Below, in pieces: positions 17,627 to 32,042 of a stretch of 46,982 bases of DNA (the stretch's first letter is position 1; every line of letters starts with the position of its first letter). A program made the position numbers and the translations under genes. The DNA lies in NCBI GenBank assembly GCA_030429955.1, contig JAUIGO010000019.1, positions 1-46,982 on the forward strand. Direction: 5' to 3'. The notes under the pieces were generated by a model. The model saw nothing but the letters and a program-made list of their open reading frames with translations, was not told the DNA's origin and made no database searches. Source of the stretch: Bacteroidia bacterium. Its GTDB lineage: Bacteria > Bacteroidota > Bacteroidia > Flavobacteriales > Flavobacteriaceae.

Positions 17627-18629
17627 ATCAAAATTTGTTTGCATTGATGCTCACACTTGCGGAAATCCAGTTCGTGTGGTAACCGAAGGGCATCCAAATT
17701 TGGTTGGTGCAACCATGAGCGAAAAGCGCCAACATTTTTTAAAAGAATTCGATTGGATTCGTAAAGGACTCATGTTTGAACCACGTGGTCATGATATGAT
17801 GAGTGGTAGTTTTTTATTTCCACCTCACAACCCAGAAAACGATTTTGCCATTTTATTTATTGAAACCTCAGGTTGCTTGCCAATGTGTGGACATGGTACC
17901 ATAGGCACGATTACTATAGCCATTGAAGAAGGTTTGGTAACTCCAAAAATTCCTGGAAAAATTAAAATGGAAGCACCTGCTGGTTTGGTCGAAATTGAGT
18001 ATCAACAAACCAACGGAAAAGTAGATTGGGTAAAACTTACTAACGTAAAAAGTTATTTGGCTGCCGAAGATTTAATTGTTGATTGCCCTGAACTAGGCGA
18101 AATTAGTTTTGATGTCGCTTATGGTGGAAACTATTATGCTATTGTAGATCCTCAGCAAAACTTTTCAGGAGTGCATGATTTTACAGCAAGTAAAATTGTG
18201 CAGTACTCTCAAGTAGTTAGAGAACGTATCAATAAAAAATACCCAAATCTATTTATTCATCCAGAAAATGAAACCATTCGTGATGTCACACACATGCTGT
18301 GGACAGGAAACCCAATAGACCCAACATCATCTGGAAGAAATGCAGTTTTTTATGGAGATAAAGCTATTGATCGTTCGCCATGTGGCACTGGAACTTCCGC
18401 AAGATTAGCACAGCTATATACAAAAGGAAAACTAAAAATAGGTGAACCATTTGTACACGAAAGTTTTATTGGAAGCAAATTTATTGGTCGCGTAGAAAAA
18501 GAAACCACTTTAGACGGTAAATTAGCAATCATACCAAGCATACAAGGTTGGGCAAAAGTATATGGTTATAATACAATTTTTATTGATGATGAAGATGACC
18601 CTTATGCACATGGATTTCAAGTGATTTAA
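17619..18629 (+). CDS. 4-hydroxyproline 2-epimerase (proline racemase family, Cys/Cys type)
   Basis: The protein has 336 residues. The first catalytic Cys90 is in MCGHGTIG and the second Cys255 in DRSPCGTGT. The two-cysteine arrangement defines racemases and epimerases of PF05544, as opposed to the Cys/Thr dehydratases. It converts trans-4-hydroxy-L-proline to cis-4-hydroxy-D-proline, the entry step of the pathway completed by the neighbouring FAD dehydrogenase, deaminase and ALDH. There is no signal peptide, so it is cytoplasmic. Proline racemase activity itself is the main alternative. Confidence 0.9.
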   Translation: MSRSKFVCIDAHTCGNPVRVVTEGHPNLVGATMSEKRQHFLKEFDWIRKGLMFEPRGHDMMSGSFLFPPHNPENDFAILFIETSGCLPMCGHGTIGTITIAIEEGLVTPKIPGKIKMEAPAGLVEIEYQQTNGKVDWVKLTNVKSYLAAEDLIVDCPELGEISFDVAYGGNYYAIVDPQQNFSGVHDFTASKIVQYSQVVRERINKKYPNLFIHPENETIRDVTHMLWTGNPIDPTSSGRNAVFYGDKAIDRSPCGTGTSARLAQLYTKGKLKIGEPFVHESFIGSKFIGRVEKETTLDGKLAIIPSIQGWAKVYGYNTIFIDDEDDPYAHGFQVI

Positions 18630-18641
18630 AATATTCTAGAC

Positions 18642-20900
18642 ATGAAACAGATTACAATTTTACTGGTAACTTTAATCTTGCTATCAACAACTTTGAAGGC
18701 ACAAGAAATCACCCAAGATGATTATAGTCGTGCAATCAGTTTTATGTATGACAATGTCTATAACAAATCAGTTTTTAATCTTTATACAAACGTCAATTGG
18801 TTTAAAGATGAATCTGGACTTTGGTTTATTGACCATTCAAAGGATACGAAGTCTTATAAAACCGTAAGTTTTAAAAAAAATAAAGTTGTTGATTTATTTA
18901 ATCATGAAAAGTTGGCTACTGCATTAAGCAAATTGAATGACAAATCAGTAGAAGCAAATAATATCTCTATTTCTAATATTGAAAGATCAAAGGATGGAAA
19001 TTTGGATTTAAATTTTGAAGGCAAGACCTATACTCTAAATCTTAAATCCTATGAACTTCAGCCGAAAGAAGAAAAAAAGCGAGAAGAAAACAACGAATTT
19101 GAAGCTAAATCACCTGATGGAAAATGGATAGCCTATACCAAAGATTACAATCTATTCATAAAATCAACTGAGAACAATAAAGAATACCAATTAAGTACAA
19201 AAGGAGAAAAGGGTTATGAATATGCATCATGGTATGGTTGGTATGATAAAATGGAAGGTGAAAATGGTGAGCGTCCAAAACGATTTTATGTGAGTTGGTC
19301 ACCTGATTCAAAATGGATTGCAACAAGTATTGTTGATACGCGAACTGCAGAAAAAATGTACATGTTAGATTACAGTATCGACTCACTCTATAAACCAAAA
19401 TTATTGTCGTATTATCGAGGGTCTCCTGGTGATACCACTATGGTTCACATTACTCCTGTTTTTTATAATGTTTCAACCAAAAAAGAAATAAAAACAGATT
19501 TGCCTACAGGAACTCACATAAATTCGGTTGCGGTTGAATGGTTAGAAAACGAGGGAGAATTATTAGCTAATTATTCAAAAAGAGGGTTTAAAAAAGAAAC
19601 TCTTAAGCATGTTAACTTAATCAATGAAAAAGAAGAAACTTTAATTGAAGAAACAAGCAAAACAAACATTGATAATTTCTGGTTTCGTCAATTTCAAGAC
19701 AAAGGGAAAATTATTTTCCTATCAGAGCGAAGTGGTTGGCGACAATTGTATATGGTTGATATAAAAACCAAAGAAACAAAGCCTTTAACTACAGGAAATT
19801 ATTATATAAATTCCATAGCACATACTGATGAAGTTAATGAAAACATCTACTTTTTAGCTTCAGGGAAAGAACCTAATGCAAACCCTTATCATCAAAAGCT
19901 CTACAGAGTTAATTTTAAAGGTGAAGTCACATTGCTAACACCTGAGAATACACATCATATAGTAGATTTTTCAGAAGATGGAAAATATTTCGTTGATAAT
20001 TATTCAACTATAAATATTCCAACGAGAACGGTTTTAAGAGACTCTAAAAACGGAAAAATTCTAGCAGAATTAACAAAAGCTGATGTTTCTGAAGTCGTTT
20101 CTAAAGGTTGGCAATCACCAGAAGTTTTTGAACTAACTGCCAAAGATGGAAAAACCACTATTTATGGTGCTATCTGGAAACCTACAAATTTTGATGCCTC
20201 GAAGTCTTATCCAATCATTGATGCTACATATACAGGACCACATACACATGTATTTCCAAAATCGTTTGATAGAGGTTTGAGCAATCAATCATTAGCAGAG
20301 TTTGGTTTTATTGTTGTTGGAATTGATGGTTTAGGAACATCAGGACGCTCTAAAGAATTTCACAACCATTCTTATAAAAACATGGAAAATAATTTAGAAG
20401 ACCATGTATTGGCAATAAAACATCTGGCTCAAAAATATTCATGGATTAATATAGAAAAAGTTGGTATTTTTGGTCATTCAGCTGGAGGTTATGATACAGG
20501 AAGAGCTATGCTTGGGTTTCCAGATTTTTATAAAGTTGGAGTTGCGAGTTCTGGAGACCATGATTTTAGAATGGAGAAAGCGTGGTGGCCAGAAATGTAT
20601 CAAGGTTGGCCAGTTGATGAGACTTATGAAAAAGTATCAAACATTACAAATGCTAAAAACTTAAAAGGAAAATTATTATTGGTTCATGGAGGTATTGATG
20701 ATAATGTAAATCCATCAGCAACCTTTAAATTAGCTGAAGCTTTGGTCAATGCAGATAAGGATTTTGATTTATTAATTTTTCCAAGTCAGCGACATGGTTA
20801 TGAAGGCAAAGCTCGAAATTATTTTATTAAAAAACGCTGGAATTATTTTATTGAACACCTATTGGACGCTAAACCAATTTGGGATTTTAAATGGGAATAA
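18642..20900 (+). CDS. Exported S9 (dipeptidyl-peptidase IV-like) prolyl peptidase
   Basis: A signal peptide (cleavage near LKAQ, residue 21) is followed by a DPP-IV N-terminal beta-propeller (blades such as SPDGKWIAYTKDYNLFI and SPDSKWIATSIVD) and a C-terminal alpha/beta-hydrolase domain. The triad is S613 in GHSAGG, D686 in HGGIDDN and H718 in QRHGYEG. DPP-IV enzymes remove N-terminal X-Pro dipeptides, which fits release of X-Pro or X-Hyp units from collagen-type peptides before uptake. GHSAGG differs from the usual GWSYGG, so dipeptidase specificity is not certain. It begins 12 nt after the epimerase. Confidence 0.9.
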   Translation: MKQITILLVTLILLSTTLKAQEITQDDYSRAISFMYDNVYNKSVFNLYTNVNWFKDESGLWFIDHSKDTKSYKTVSFKKNKVVDLFNHEKLATALSKLNDKSVEANNISISNIERSKDGNLDLNFEGKTYTLNLKSYELQPKEEKKREENNEFEAKSPDGKWIAYTKDYNLFIKSTENNKEYQLSTKGEKGYEYASWYGWYDKMEGENGERPKRFYVSWSPDSKWIATSIVDTRTAEKMYMLDYSIDSLYKPKLLSYYRGSPGDTTMVHITPVFYNVSTKKEIKTDLPTGTHINSVAVEWLENEGELLANYSKRGFKKETLKHVNLINEKEETLIEETSKTNIDNFWFRQFQDKGKIIFLSERSGWRQLYMVDIKTKETKPLTTGNYYINSIAHTDEVNENIYFLASGKEPNANPYHQKLYRVNFKGEVTLLTPENTHHIVDFSEDGKYFVDNYSTINIPTRTVLRDSKNGKILAELTKADVSEVVSKGWQSPEVFELTAKDGKTTIYGAIWKPTNFDASKSYPIIDATYTGPHTHVFPKSFDRGLSNQSLAEFGFIVVGIDGLGTSGRSKEFHNHSYKNMENNLEDHVLAIKHLAQKYSWINIEKVGIFGHSAGGYDTGRAMLGFPDFYKVGVASSGDHDFRMEKAWWPEMYQGWPVDETYEKVSNITNAKNLKGKLLLVHGGIDDNVNPSATFKLAEALVNADKDFDLLIFPSQRHGYEGKARNYFIKKRWNYFIEHLLDAKPIWDFKWE

Positions 20901-22148
20901 ATGAGTAAAAACATTATCGTTATTGGAGGTGGAATTATTGGTTTGAGTTCCGCTTATTACCTTCAAGAAGAGGGTCATCAAGTTACTGTTATAGACCAAT
21001 CAAACATGGATGCTGGAGCATCTTATGTAAATGCAGGCTATTTATCGCCTAGTCATATTATACCATTGTCTGCTCCTGGAGTCATGAAAAAAGGCATAAA
21101 GTGGATGTTTGATAAATCAAGCCCTTTATATATTAAACCACGATTAGATGCAGATTTTTTAAGATGGACTTGGGCCTTTAATAAGTCTTGTAATCCAAAA
21201 CATGTAGAAAGGGCTGCACCAGTAATTAAGGATATTGCAGTATTAAGTCAAGAGTTATATAGGGATATCTCAAGAAAAGAAAATATAGATTCCCATTACG
21301 AAACAAAAGGATTGTTTATGCTTTGTCAAACGGAAAAAGCACTTGAAGATGAAATAAATGTAGCGCATTATGCTAATAGATTAGGATTGGAAGCTAGAGA
21401 AGTAAATGCAATTGAAATTAAAGAACTAGAGCCTAATGTTCAGATAAATGCTATAGGTGGAGTTTATTTTGAGTGCGATCACCACACCACACCACATGAA
21501 TTTATGACTGGATTAAAAGCAACATTAAAAAATAAAGGTGTAAAGTTTTATACAAACGAAAAAGTAGTTGATCTTGAAGTAAATAATAACACTATTAGGT
21601 CTATAAAAACTGATAAACAAACTATAGTTGCAGATGAGTTTGTGCTTGCGGCAGGATCGTGGAGCAATATGTTGAGTAAGAAATTAGGAATTAAATTGCT
21701 TTTACAAGCAGGAAAAGGGTATCGTGTAAACTCTGAAAGGGACACAGGAATTACTATTCCAGCAATATTAGCTGAAGCCAAAGTAGCTATTACACCTATG
21801 AACGGATTTACACGTTTTGCTGGCACTATGGAAATAGCAGGAATTAATCAAAATATTAATAAAGTTAGAGTTGAAGCTATTGCAAATGCTACTAAAAGAT
21901 ATTATCCAAATGTTGAACTTACAACTGAAGAAAAAGAAAATGCCGCTTGTGGGTTGCGTCCTGTGTCACCAGATGGATTGCCTTATATCGGAAAATCACA
22001 AAAATGCAAAAACCTTACGATTGCTTCAGGACATGCCATGATGGGTTGGAGTATGGCTACAGGAACAGGAAAACTGGTGGCAGAAATTATTTCAGAACAA
22101 AAACCATCTATGGAATTAGCATCTTTTAACCCAGATAGAAGATTTTAA
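20901..22148 (+). CDS. FAD-dependent D-amino-acid dehydrogenase/oxidase, probable cis-4-hydroxy-D-proline dehydrogenase
   Basis: The start is directly adjacent to the S9 peptidase stop. An N-terminal FAD-binding Rossmann motif (IVIGGGIIGLSSAYYL, ending in VID) and the DadA-type ending CGLRPVSPDGLPYIG ... GHAMMGWSMATGTG place it in the DAO family (PF01266). In the hydroxyproline route this class oxidises cis-4-hydroxy-D-proline to pyrroline-4-hydroxy-2-carboxylate. Its 3' end overlaps the last gene of the opposing train by 4 bp. D-proline or general D-amino acids are alternative substrates. Confidence 0.88.
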   Translation: MSKNIIVIGGGIIGLSSAYYLQEEGHQVTVIDQSNMDAGASYVNAGYLSPSHIIPLSAPGVMKKGIKWMFDKSSPLYIKPRLDADFLRWTWAFNKSCNPKHVERAAPVIKDIAVLSQELYRDISRKENIDSHYETKGLFMLCQTEKALEDEINVAHYANRLGLEAREVNAIEIKELEPNVQINAIGGVYFECDHHTTPHEFMTGLKATLKNKGVKFYTNEKVVDLEVNNNTIRSIKTDKQTIVADEFVLAAGSWSNMLSKKLGIKLLLQAGKGYRVNSERDTGITIPAILAEAKVAITPMNGFTRFAGTMEIAGINQNINKVRVEAIANATKRYYPNVELTTEEKENAACGLRPVSPDGLPYIGKSQKCKNLTIASGHAMMGWSMATGTGKLVAEIISEQKPSMELASFNPDRRF

Positions 22149-22609
22149 TCATTTAGATTCATTCGCATAGTGATAAGATGCTTTTTTAAGCCAACTTTTT
22201 CATAAGCTCTAATGGCAGAAGGATTGTCTTCATAAACATCTAATCGGATTTCAGAAATATTTCGGTCTTTACACCATTTTAACAATGCATCCATGATGAG
22301 TTTGTTATAACCATTGCCACGATGTTTTTTAGGCACAAACATAAAACCTAAATAACCTTGTTTTTTGTGTTTTAGGTAAGGTCTGTCATCTTTTATTTTG
22401 ACATAGCCTGAAGCTACCAATTCGTTGTTTAATTCAACCACAAACAAATCAGATTCTTCATTTGCCATAATTTCAGAAAGATCATAATAAACAACATGTC
22501 CATCTTTAATGGTTGGATCCATTGGACGCTCTGCTTCAACAAGACCATTCATAAATTCCATTAAAATCGGGAGGTCTTTTTTAGTTGCTTTTCTAATAAT
22601 TGGTTTCAT
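22145..22609 (-). CDS. GNAT-family N-acetyltransferase
   Basis: The protein has 154 residues with the acetyl-CoA-binding motif GFMFVPKKHRGNGYNKLIMDALLKWCK (V-x5-R-G-x-G form), followed by IRLDVYEDNPSAIRAYEKVGL, the usual GNAT motif B. The acyl acceptor is unknown. It is the last gene of the 12-gene minus-strand train, 3 nt after the DUF4440-like gene, and overlaps the convergent FAD dehydrogenase gene by 4 bp. Confidence 0.88.
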   Translation of the reverse strand: MKPIIRKATKKDLPILMEFMNGLVEAERPMDPTIKDGHVVYYDLSEIMANEESDLFVVELNNELVASGYVKIKDDRPYLKHKKQGYLGFMFVPKKHRGNGYNKLIMDALLKWCKDRNISEIRLDVYEDNPSAIRAYEKVGLKKHLITMRMNLND

Positions 22610-22612
22610 AAT

Positions 22613-23044
22613 TTAACAAGAGGTATCTGCAATTATTTTCCATTCACCATTTATTTTTTTAAATATAATCATAAAAACACCATTGGCATCACCAACATTT
22701 CTAGTTAAATAATATTCACCCATAACAAAATATGACTCATTAGTTATTTTTGAAATATCATTTATCTTAAAATTCAATGTTCCTGTGTGTTCTTTAGTTG
22801 GATATCTTTTTTTATAACTATCCAATGTGGTTTGCCAACCATATTTTAGTCCTGCAGCTCCATAAAATTTTAAAGAATCGCTTTTCCAATAGCCTTGCAT
22901 AAAAGCGTCGATGTCATTGTCTGACCAAGCTTTTTCTTGAGTTTTTAAAATAGAAATGATTGCATCTTTGTCTTCATTAGTGTTATTTGAAGTACATGAA
23001 AACACAACAACATACATTGTAATTAAAAAAAATAGTTGTTTCAT
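22613..23044 (-). CDS. SnoaL/DUF4440-like lipoprotein
   Basis: The chosen start at 23044 yields a lipoprotein signal with lipobox VFSC; a longer frame from 23095 would overlap galK and hide the signal. The mature domain (ISILKTQEKAWSDNDIDAFMQGYWKSDSL ... GEYYLTRNVGDANGVFMIIFKKINGEWKIIADTSC) is an NTF2/SnoaL-like cone fold of the DUF4440 type. These domains bind small molecules or peptides; no catalytic role can be read. It sits 2 nt after galK in the train. Confidence 0.8.
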   Translation of the reverse strand: MKQLFFLITMYVVVFSCTSNNTNEDKDAIISILKTQEKAWSDNDIDAFMQGYWKSDSLKFYGAAGLKYGWQTTLDSYKKRYPTKEHTGTLNFKINDISKITNESYFVMGEYYLTRNVGDANGVFMIIFKKINGEWKIIADTSC

Positions 23045-23046
23045 AG

Positions 23047-24192
23047 TTATATTAGTTTTGTACCTTCTGAAAGATTTACTGAGTAAAAAGAACATCTAGC
23101 ATTGAATTTTTGTTCATAAGAATTGACAATTTCTTTTTTAAACACTTCAACAAGGTTAGTTTTAATAATATTAATAGTACATCCACCAAAACCTCCTCCC
23201 ATCATTCTTGCTCCAATTACTGCATTTGATTTTTTTGCTTTTTCTACTAGAAAATCTAGTTCTACACAACTTACTTTATATTGATTTTTTAAACCATTAT
23301 GTGAATCATAAAGTAAGTCTCCTAGTTTTTGCATATTATTTTCTAAAATAGCTTCATAAGCATTGAGCACTCTTTGATTTTCTTGAATTACATATAATGC
23401 TTTTTGATATTCATCATCTGTTAATCCATTTTTTACGGAAATCAAATTTTGCAAAGTTGCGTGCCTTAAACTTTTGACGTTTAATTTTGAAGCAACTTTT
23501 TCACAAGTTTTACGTCTTTCATTATAAGCGCTTTCTGCTAAACTGTGTTTAACGTTAGAGTTGACCAATAGCAAAGAATAACCGTCAAGATTTAACGTAA
23601 CTGTTTTAGCTTCTAAGTTCTCACAATCTAGTATTATAGCTGCATTTTTTACACCAAACATACTTGCATACTGATCCATAATACCACATTTTACACCAAC
23701 ATAATTGTGTTCAGCCTTTTGAGAAATATAGATTAGCTCTTTTCTTGTTAAACCTAAATCGAATAATTCATTTAATGCAAAAGCAATACTGTTTTCTAAT
23801 GCAGCTGAAGAGGAAACTCCAGCACCATTAGGAATATTACCGCCAAAAACGAGATTAAAATTTTCAATCTGGTGTCCTGTTTTTTGAATTTCTGAAATAA
23901 CTCCTAAAGCATAATTTTTCCAACCTCCATTTTTAATTTGCTTGAAAGTATCTACTGAAAAGTTATAACGTTCATTTTCATCAACTGCAATAATTGAAGA
24001 TGTGTTTGATTCACTTTTATGAATAGCAACCACAATACCTTTATCAATTGCAGCAGGGAATACAAATCCATTGTTATAATCAGTATGCTCACCAATAAGA
24101 TTGATGCGCCCAGGTGAAAACACTAATAGAGGCTCAGTTTTAAACTCAGATATAAACCTCGATTGAATTTTTAATTTTAGATTTAATAGCAT
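23047..24192 (-). CDS. galK: Galactokinase
   Basis: GalK phosphorylates alpha-D-galactose to galactose 1-phosphate, the first committed step of the Leloir pathway. All GHMP motifs are present: SPGRINLIGEHTDYN (26-40), PNGAGVSSSAALE (121-133), catalytic Asp173 in GIMDQYASMFG, and MMGGGFGGCT near the end. The 381 residues match the E. coli length of 382. The gene abuts the symporter stop with no gap. No uridylyltransferase or UDP-galactose epimerase lies in the window, so later Leloir steps must be elsewhere. Confidence 0.95.
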   Translation of the reverse strand: MLLNLKLKIQSRFISEFKTEPLLVFSPGRINLIGEHTDYNNGFVFPAAIDKGIVVAIHKSESNTSSIIAVDENERYNFSVDTFKQIKNGGWKNYALGVISEIQKTGHQIENFNLVFGGNIPNGAGVSSSAALENSIAFALNELFDLGLTRKELIYISQKAEHNYVGVKCGIMDQYASMFGVKNAAIILDCENLEAKTVTLNLDGYSLLLVNSNVKHSLAESAYNERRKTCEKVASKLNVKSLRHATLQNLISVKNGLTDDEYQKALYVIQENQRVLNAYEAILENNMQKLGDLLYDSHNGLKNQYKVSCVELDFLVEKAKKSNAVIGARMMGGGFGGCTINIIKTNLVEVFKKEIVNSYEQKFNARCSFYSVNLSEGTKLI

Positions 24193-25778
24193 TTAGATAA
24201 AATAAATGTAAATGACTAAAACGATAAAACAAATCCCAATTCCAATGCTATTTACATGTTTCCAAGGCGTAATCTCAACTTGCTTAGAATATGTTAATTC
24301 AAAAGCTTCAGTTCTAGGTTTATATTTACTAATTATTAGCATAATTAGGATATTTAAAATAAATAATATGGCCATAATGTGTAAGTAATGCGGATAATTA
24401 TCATTGCCAAACACATAAGGTTTTAAAATAAACTGACTGATGCTATATAAAATCACACCTGAAAATAAAGCTATTTTTGCAGCAATTGCAGAAACATATT
24501 TTGTTAAATAACCAACAACGATAATCGTTAATATTGGTATGCTGTAACAGCCATTAACCTCTTGTAAATAGCCAAATAAACCATCAGGAGCATTGGCAAT
24601 TAAAGGAGCAATAAGCATTGAAATTATGGCTAAAATAATTCCAAAGTTTTTTCCAACCCTCACTACTTTCTTTTCATTTGCTTCTGTATTAAAATGTGAT
24701 TTGTAAATATCAACCCCAAAAAGAGTTACAGAGCTATTCAAAGCTGAATTAAAGGAGCTTAAAATGGCTCCAAAAAGTACTGCTGCAAAAAAGCCTAACC
24801 AAGCATCTGGTAATACTTTTTCTACTAACATTGGATAAGCTTCGTCAGGATTTTCTATTTGACCTCCAAACATATGATAAGCAATAACTCCAGGTAATAC
24901 AACAATTAAAGGCCCAAGTATTTTTATAAAAGAAGCAAGCAATAGTCCTTTTTGCCCTTCTTTTAAGTTTTTAGCTCCTAAGGCACGTTGTATAATAGCT
25001 TGATTAGTTCCCCAATAAAACAACTGAACTAGCATCATTCCTGTGAAAATAGTTTCCCAAGGAATAGATGATTTTGGACCTCCAAGTGATTTAAATTTTT
25101 CTGGGTTATCTGTCATTAATGTTGAAATTCCTTCAGAAATACTACCGTCACCAATAGCCATTAATCCAAAAATTGGAATTAACATACCTCCAACTAATAA
25201 TCCTAAAGCATTAATGGTATCAGAAACAGCAACAGCTTTTAAACCACCAAAGATGGCGTAAATTGAGCCAATAATTCCAATGGTCCAAACAGTTATCCAT
25301 AGAGCTGTTGTTTTTGAAACACCTAACAACTCTGGAATATCAAACATGTTACTCAAAGCAAGTGCACCAGAATAAAGTACAATGGGCAACAAAACAATGG
25401 CATAACCACTTAAAAAGAGTCCTGATGTTATAGTTTTTGTGACCTTGTCATAACGTTGTTCTAAAAACTGAGGTACTGTAGTTAATCCTCCCTTTAAATA
25501 ACGAGGTAATAAAAATACAGCGGTAATTACCATGGCTATAGCAGCTAAAGTTTCCCAAGCCATTACTAAAATACCATCTTTAAAAGCAGCACCATTAAGC
25601 CCAACAATTTGTTCAGTAGAAAGATTAGTTAACAATAAAGAACCTGCAATAACAACTCCTGTTAGGCTACGTCCTCCTAAAAAATAGCCATCATGACTAG
25701 ATTCATCTGTTTTTCTAGTTTTCCAGTAAGATATAATGGCAACAAAAAGCGTGAAAAGTATAAAAGTTAGTATTTGCA

Positions 25779-25779
<1 letters not shown>
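24193..25779 (-). CDS. SGLT-type sodium/sugar symporter (SSS family)
   Basis: The protein has 528 residues with about 14 membrane helices. It shows sugar-branch SSS features: GRSLTGVVIAGSLLLTNLSTEQIVGLNG near 36-64, FYWGTNQAIIQRALGAKNLKEGQKG near 250-275, the latter aligning by eye with the Vibrio SGLT galactose-binding helix region. These features favour sugar over proline (PutP) transport. Between a beta-galactosidase gene (1-bp overlap) and galK (no gap), galactose is the likely cargo. Confidence 0.88.
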
Positions 25780-29003
<3,224 letters not shown>

Positions 29004-32000
29004 TGTCATAAAATCTTCAGATAAAATCTTTTTTAAATAGAATAATAATTCTTTGGCATTTTCCATATTGAAAACTATTGGAGGTTTAATTTTTAGAACA
29101 TTATAGTCTGGACCATCAACACTCATTAAAATGCCATGGTCTTTCATTCTGTTTGCCAGATAATCAGTTTGTTTGGCTAATGGATTTAAATTATTATCCA
29201 CCAATTCAATTCCTAGAAACAAACCTTGACCTCGAACATCTCCAATAACAGGAAACTCTTTTGACATCTTCTTCAGTTCTTCTTTTAAAAACTCACCAAC
29301 TTCATAAGCGTTTCCTTGAAGCTTTTCACGTTTTACAACACGCAACACTTCAGTGGCTATTGCACATGACACAGGATTACCACCAAAGGTGTTGAAATAC
29401 TCCATGCCATTGGCAAATTTTTCTGCGACTTCTTTTGTGCAAGCCACAGCTGCAACAGGATGACCATTACCTAGAGGTTTCCCAATAGTGACAATATCAG
29501 GAATAACATGATGTAACTGAAATCCCCAAAATGTTTTTCCCATGCGACCACAACCCGTTTGAACTTCATCAGAAATACAAACACCTCCAGCTTCTCGAAT
29601 TAAACTATAGGCTTTTGGTAAAAAACCTTGAGGTAATTCTACTTGACCACCACAACTAATAATTGGTTCAATGATAAAGGCAGCAACATTACGTCCTTTG
29701 CTTTGAATGCTATCAATACATTGTTTAACCTCTTCGGCATATTTATCTGCTGTGTTTTCACCTTGATATTTCCCTCTAAACGCATTAGGAATAGGAAAAA
29801 TATGCGTGTGTTCAGGTGCACCTTTTCCACCTTTTCCATCAAATTTATACGAAGATATATCAACACACATATTGGTATTGCCGTGATAACCAACTTCACT
29901 TGCAACGATGTCTTTTTCTCCTGAATAGGCTTTTGCCATTCTAATAGCTAATTCGTTAGCTTCACTACCTGAATTTACAAAATGTAAAACGTTTAATTCT
30001 TGAGGTAAATTTTCAATGAGTTCTTTAGCAAGGTCATTAATATTATCATGCAAGTAGCGTGAATTGGTATTTATCAAAGCCATTTGTTCTTGACCAGCTT
30101 TCACAACACTAAAATGTTCATGACCAACATGTGCCACGTTGTTTACCGTGTCCAGATATTTTTGCGCATACTGATCCATAAGGTAAACTCCAGCACCTCT
30201 CACCAATTTTATTGGTGTTTTGTATTGTAAACTCAAACTTTTACCTAGATGCTGTTTTCTGTAAGCAATGAGTTGGTCGTTGGTTTTATGATTTGAATTT
30301 TTAAGCGCTTCAGATTTAAACAATAGATTTGGGTCTGGACATAAGCCTTCCCAAACATTAAGTTGTTTAAAATAAGCGACTCCAGGAAAATCAACTTTAT
30401 AATCTAACATGGACATCATTACTTGAAAATGCAAATGTGGTGCCCAATTCCCATTTTCAGGATAGTTGCCTAATTCAGCAATTTTTTCGCCTTTTTTAAT
30501 GATGTCACCTAGTTTATGTTTGGTGGCACTTTCAACTGTATTATGACCATAAAGTGTGTAAAATTCGAAATCTTCAAAGTGATGTTTTAGTATGACTAAT
30601 CCACCATATTCTTTATCACCAGCATCATTGCAAGCGGTCACCACTTCGCCATCAAACAAGGCATGCACAGGAGTGTTGGCGTGAAACCAAAAATCGATTC
30701 CTAAGTGAATGGTTCTACTCTCACGACCATTATTGCCTATTTTGTCATAAGCCGTTGAAGTATAAATTGGTCGAGGTTCTAAATAGCCACCAGCAAGTAC
30801 TTTGTTAGGATGTTCAGCTTGTAATCTGTCAATTTTAAACTGAAATAAATCCAAATCGTTAAAATTCTCTTGATGACCAATCCATTTGCTAGACACACTT
30901 AAATCGATATGATGAAATTCATCACTTGGAGCAGTTGGAAATAATTCTGTTACTTTAAATTGATAAGTCGAAGCCCATCTGTTGAATTTTTCGGTGTCAG
31001 GATGAGCCGCATAACCACAAGCCACTCTAAAACTGAAATGAGCAAAATCTGAACTTATATTGAACCATTTTTTAAGTAATTCCCAAGCTGGTTTTTCACT
31101 AATAAGAAGATACGTGTTATCAGGTTCTTTTACTTTATTGATAGCTGATTTAGTAACTGAAATCACCAAACGCATCGCAATACAATTGTAAAGATGTTTA
31201 AGCTCATTTTCTTGTAAAGGGAACGACTTGTGATAGCCTTTTACAATGGCTAAGGATGCATCTAAAGGATCGTTATGATGCATAATAGCATAGGCACATG
31301 CGGTAGCTAAGTCGTTTATTGTTTGCGTAAAAATGGCATCGCCATAATCGATAACAGCTTTTACTTTAGGTTGTAATGCATCATTAGAAACAACAATATT
31401 ATTATCGTTAGCATCATTATGTACCACACTTTTTCGAAGTTGAGCATATTCATGTTGGGAAACCTCAAATTCTTGTTGAAAGTATAAAAGCATTATTTGC
31501 TCATCAACTTCAAATAAATTAAGATGCTCTTTAGTCCAAAGTGATTGTGCAGTATCCCAATCAAATTTGCGTCTAGCTTCAACATGATAAAACCCTTGTA
31601 ACGCTTTGGTAAGTAAACCACATTGCTCACCCAAACTATAACGTAAATCATCTAGTTGAGGATTTACTTGACTCCAAAGTCTGCCTGAAATCCAAGTTAA
31701 TAGTCTAACGAATCTTGTGTTTCCTTGTTCATCTACAATTGAAGATATCACATTTCCATTAGAGTCTTTGATGACTTTTGGAGCAATGATGTTTTTACCA
31801 TTTTCTTGAATATGTTGCAATAATTGTTGTTGAAAATCTAGATAAGATTCATTTTCATTAGAGCGTGAAATTTTTAAGATATAACCGTCTTCGTTATCAA
31901 GCTTTATTCTAAAATTAAAATCAATTTCTCCAGGAAGTTCAGATGCTTTTCCTTTGATGCCATAAAGCTGAAAGAGGATTTCTTCTGCTTGTGATATTGA

Positions 32001-32042
32001 TATTTTTAAATCTGCGTAATTCATTGTTATTTTAACCTACTG

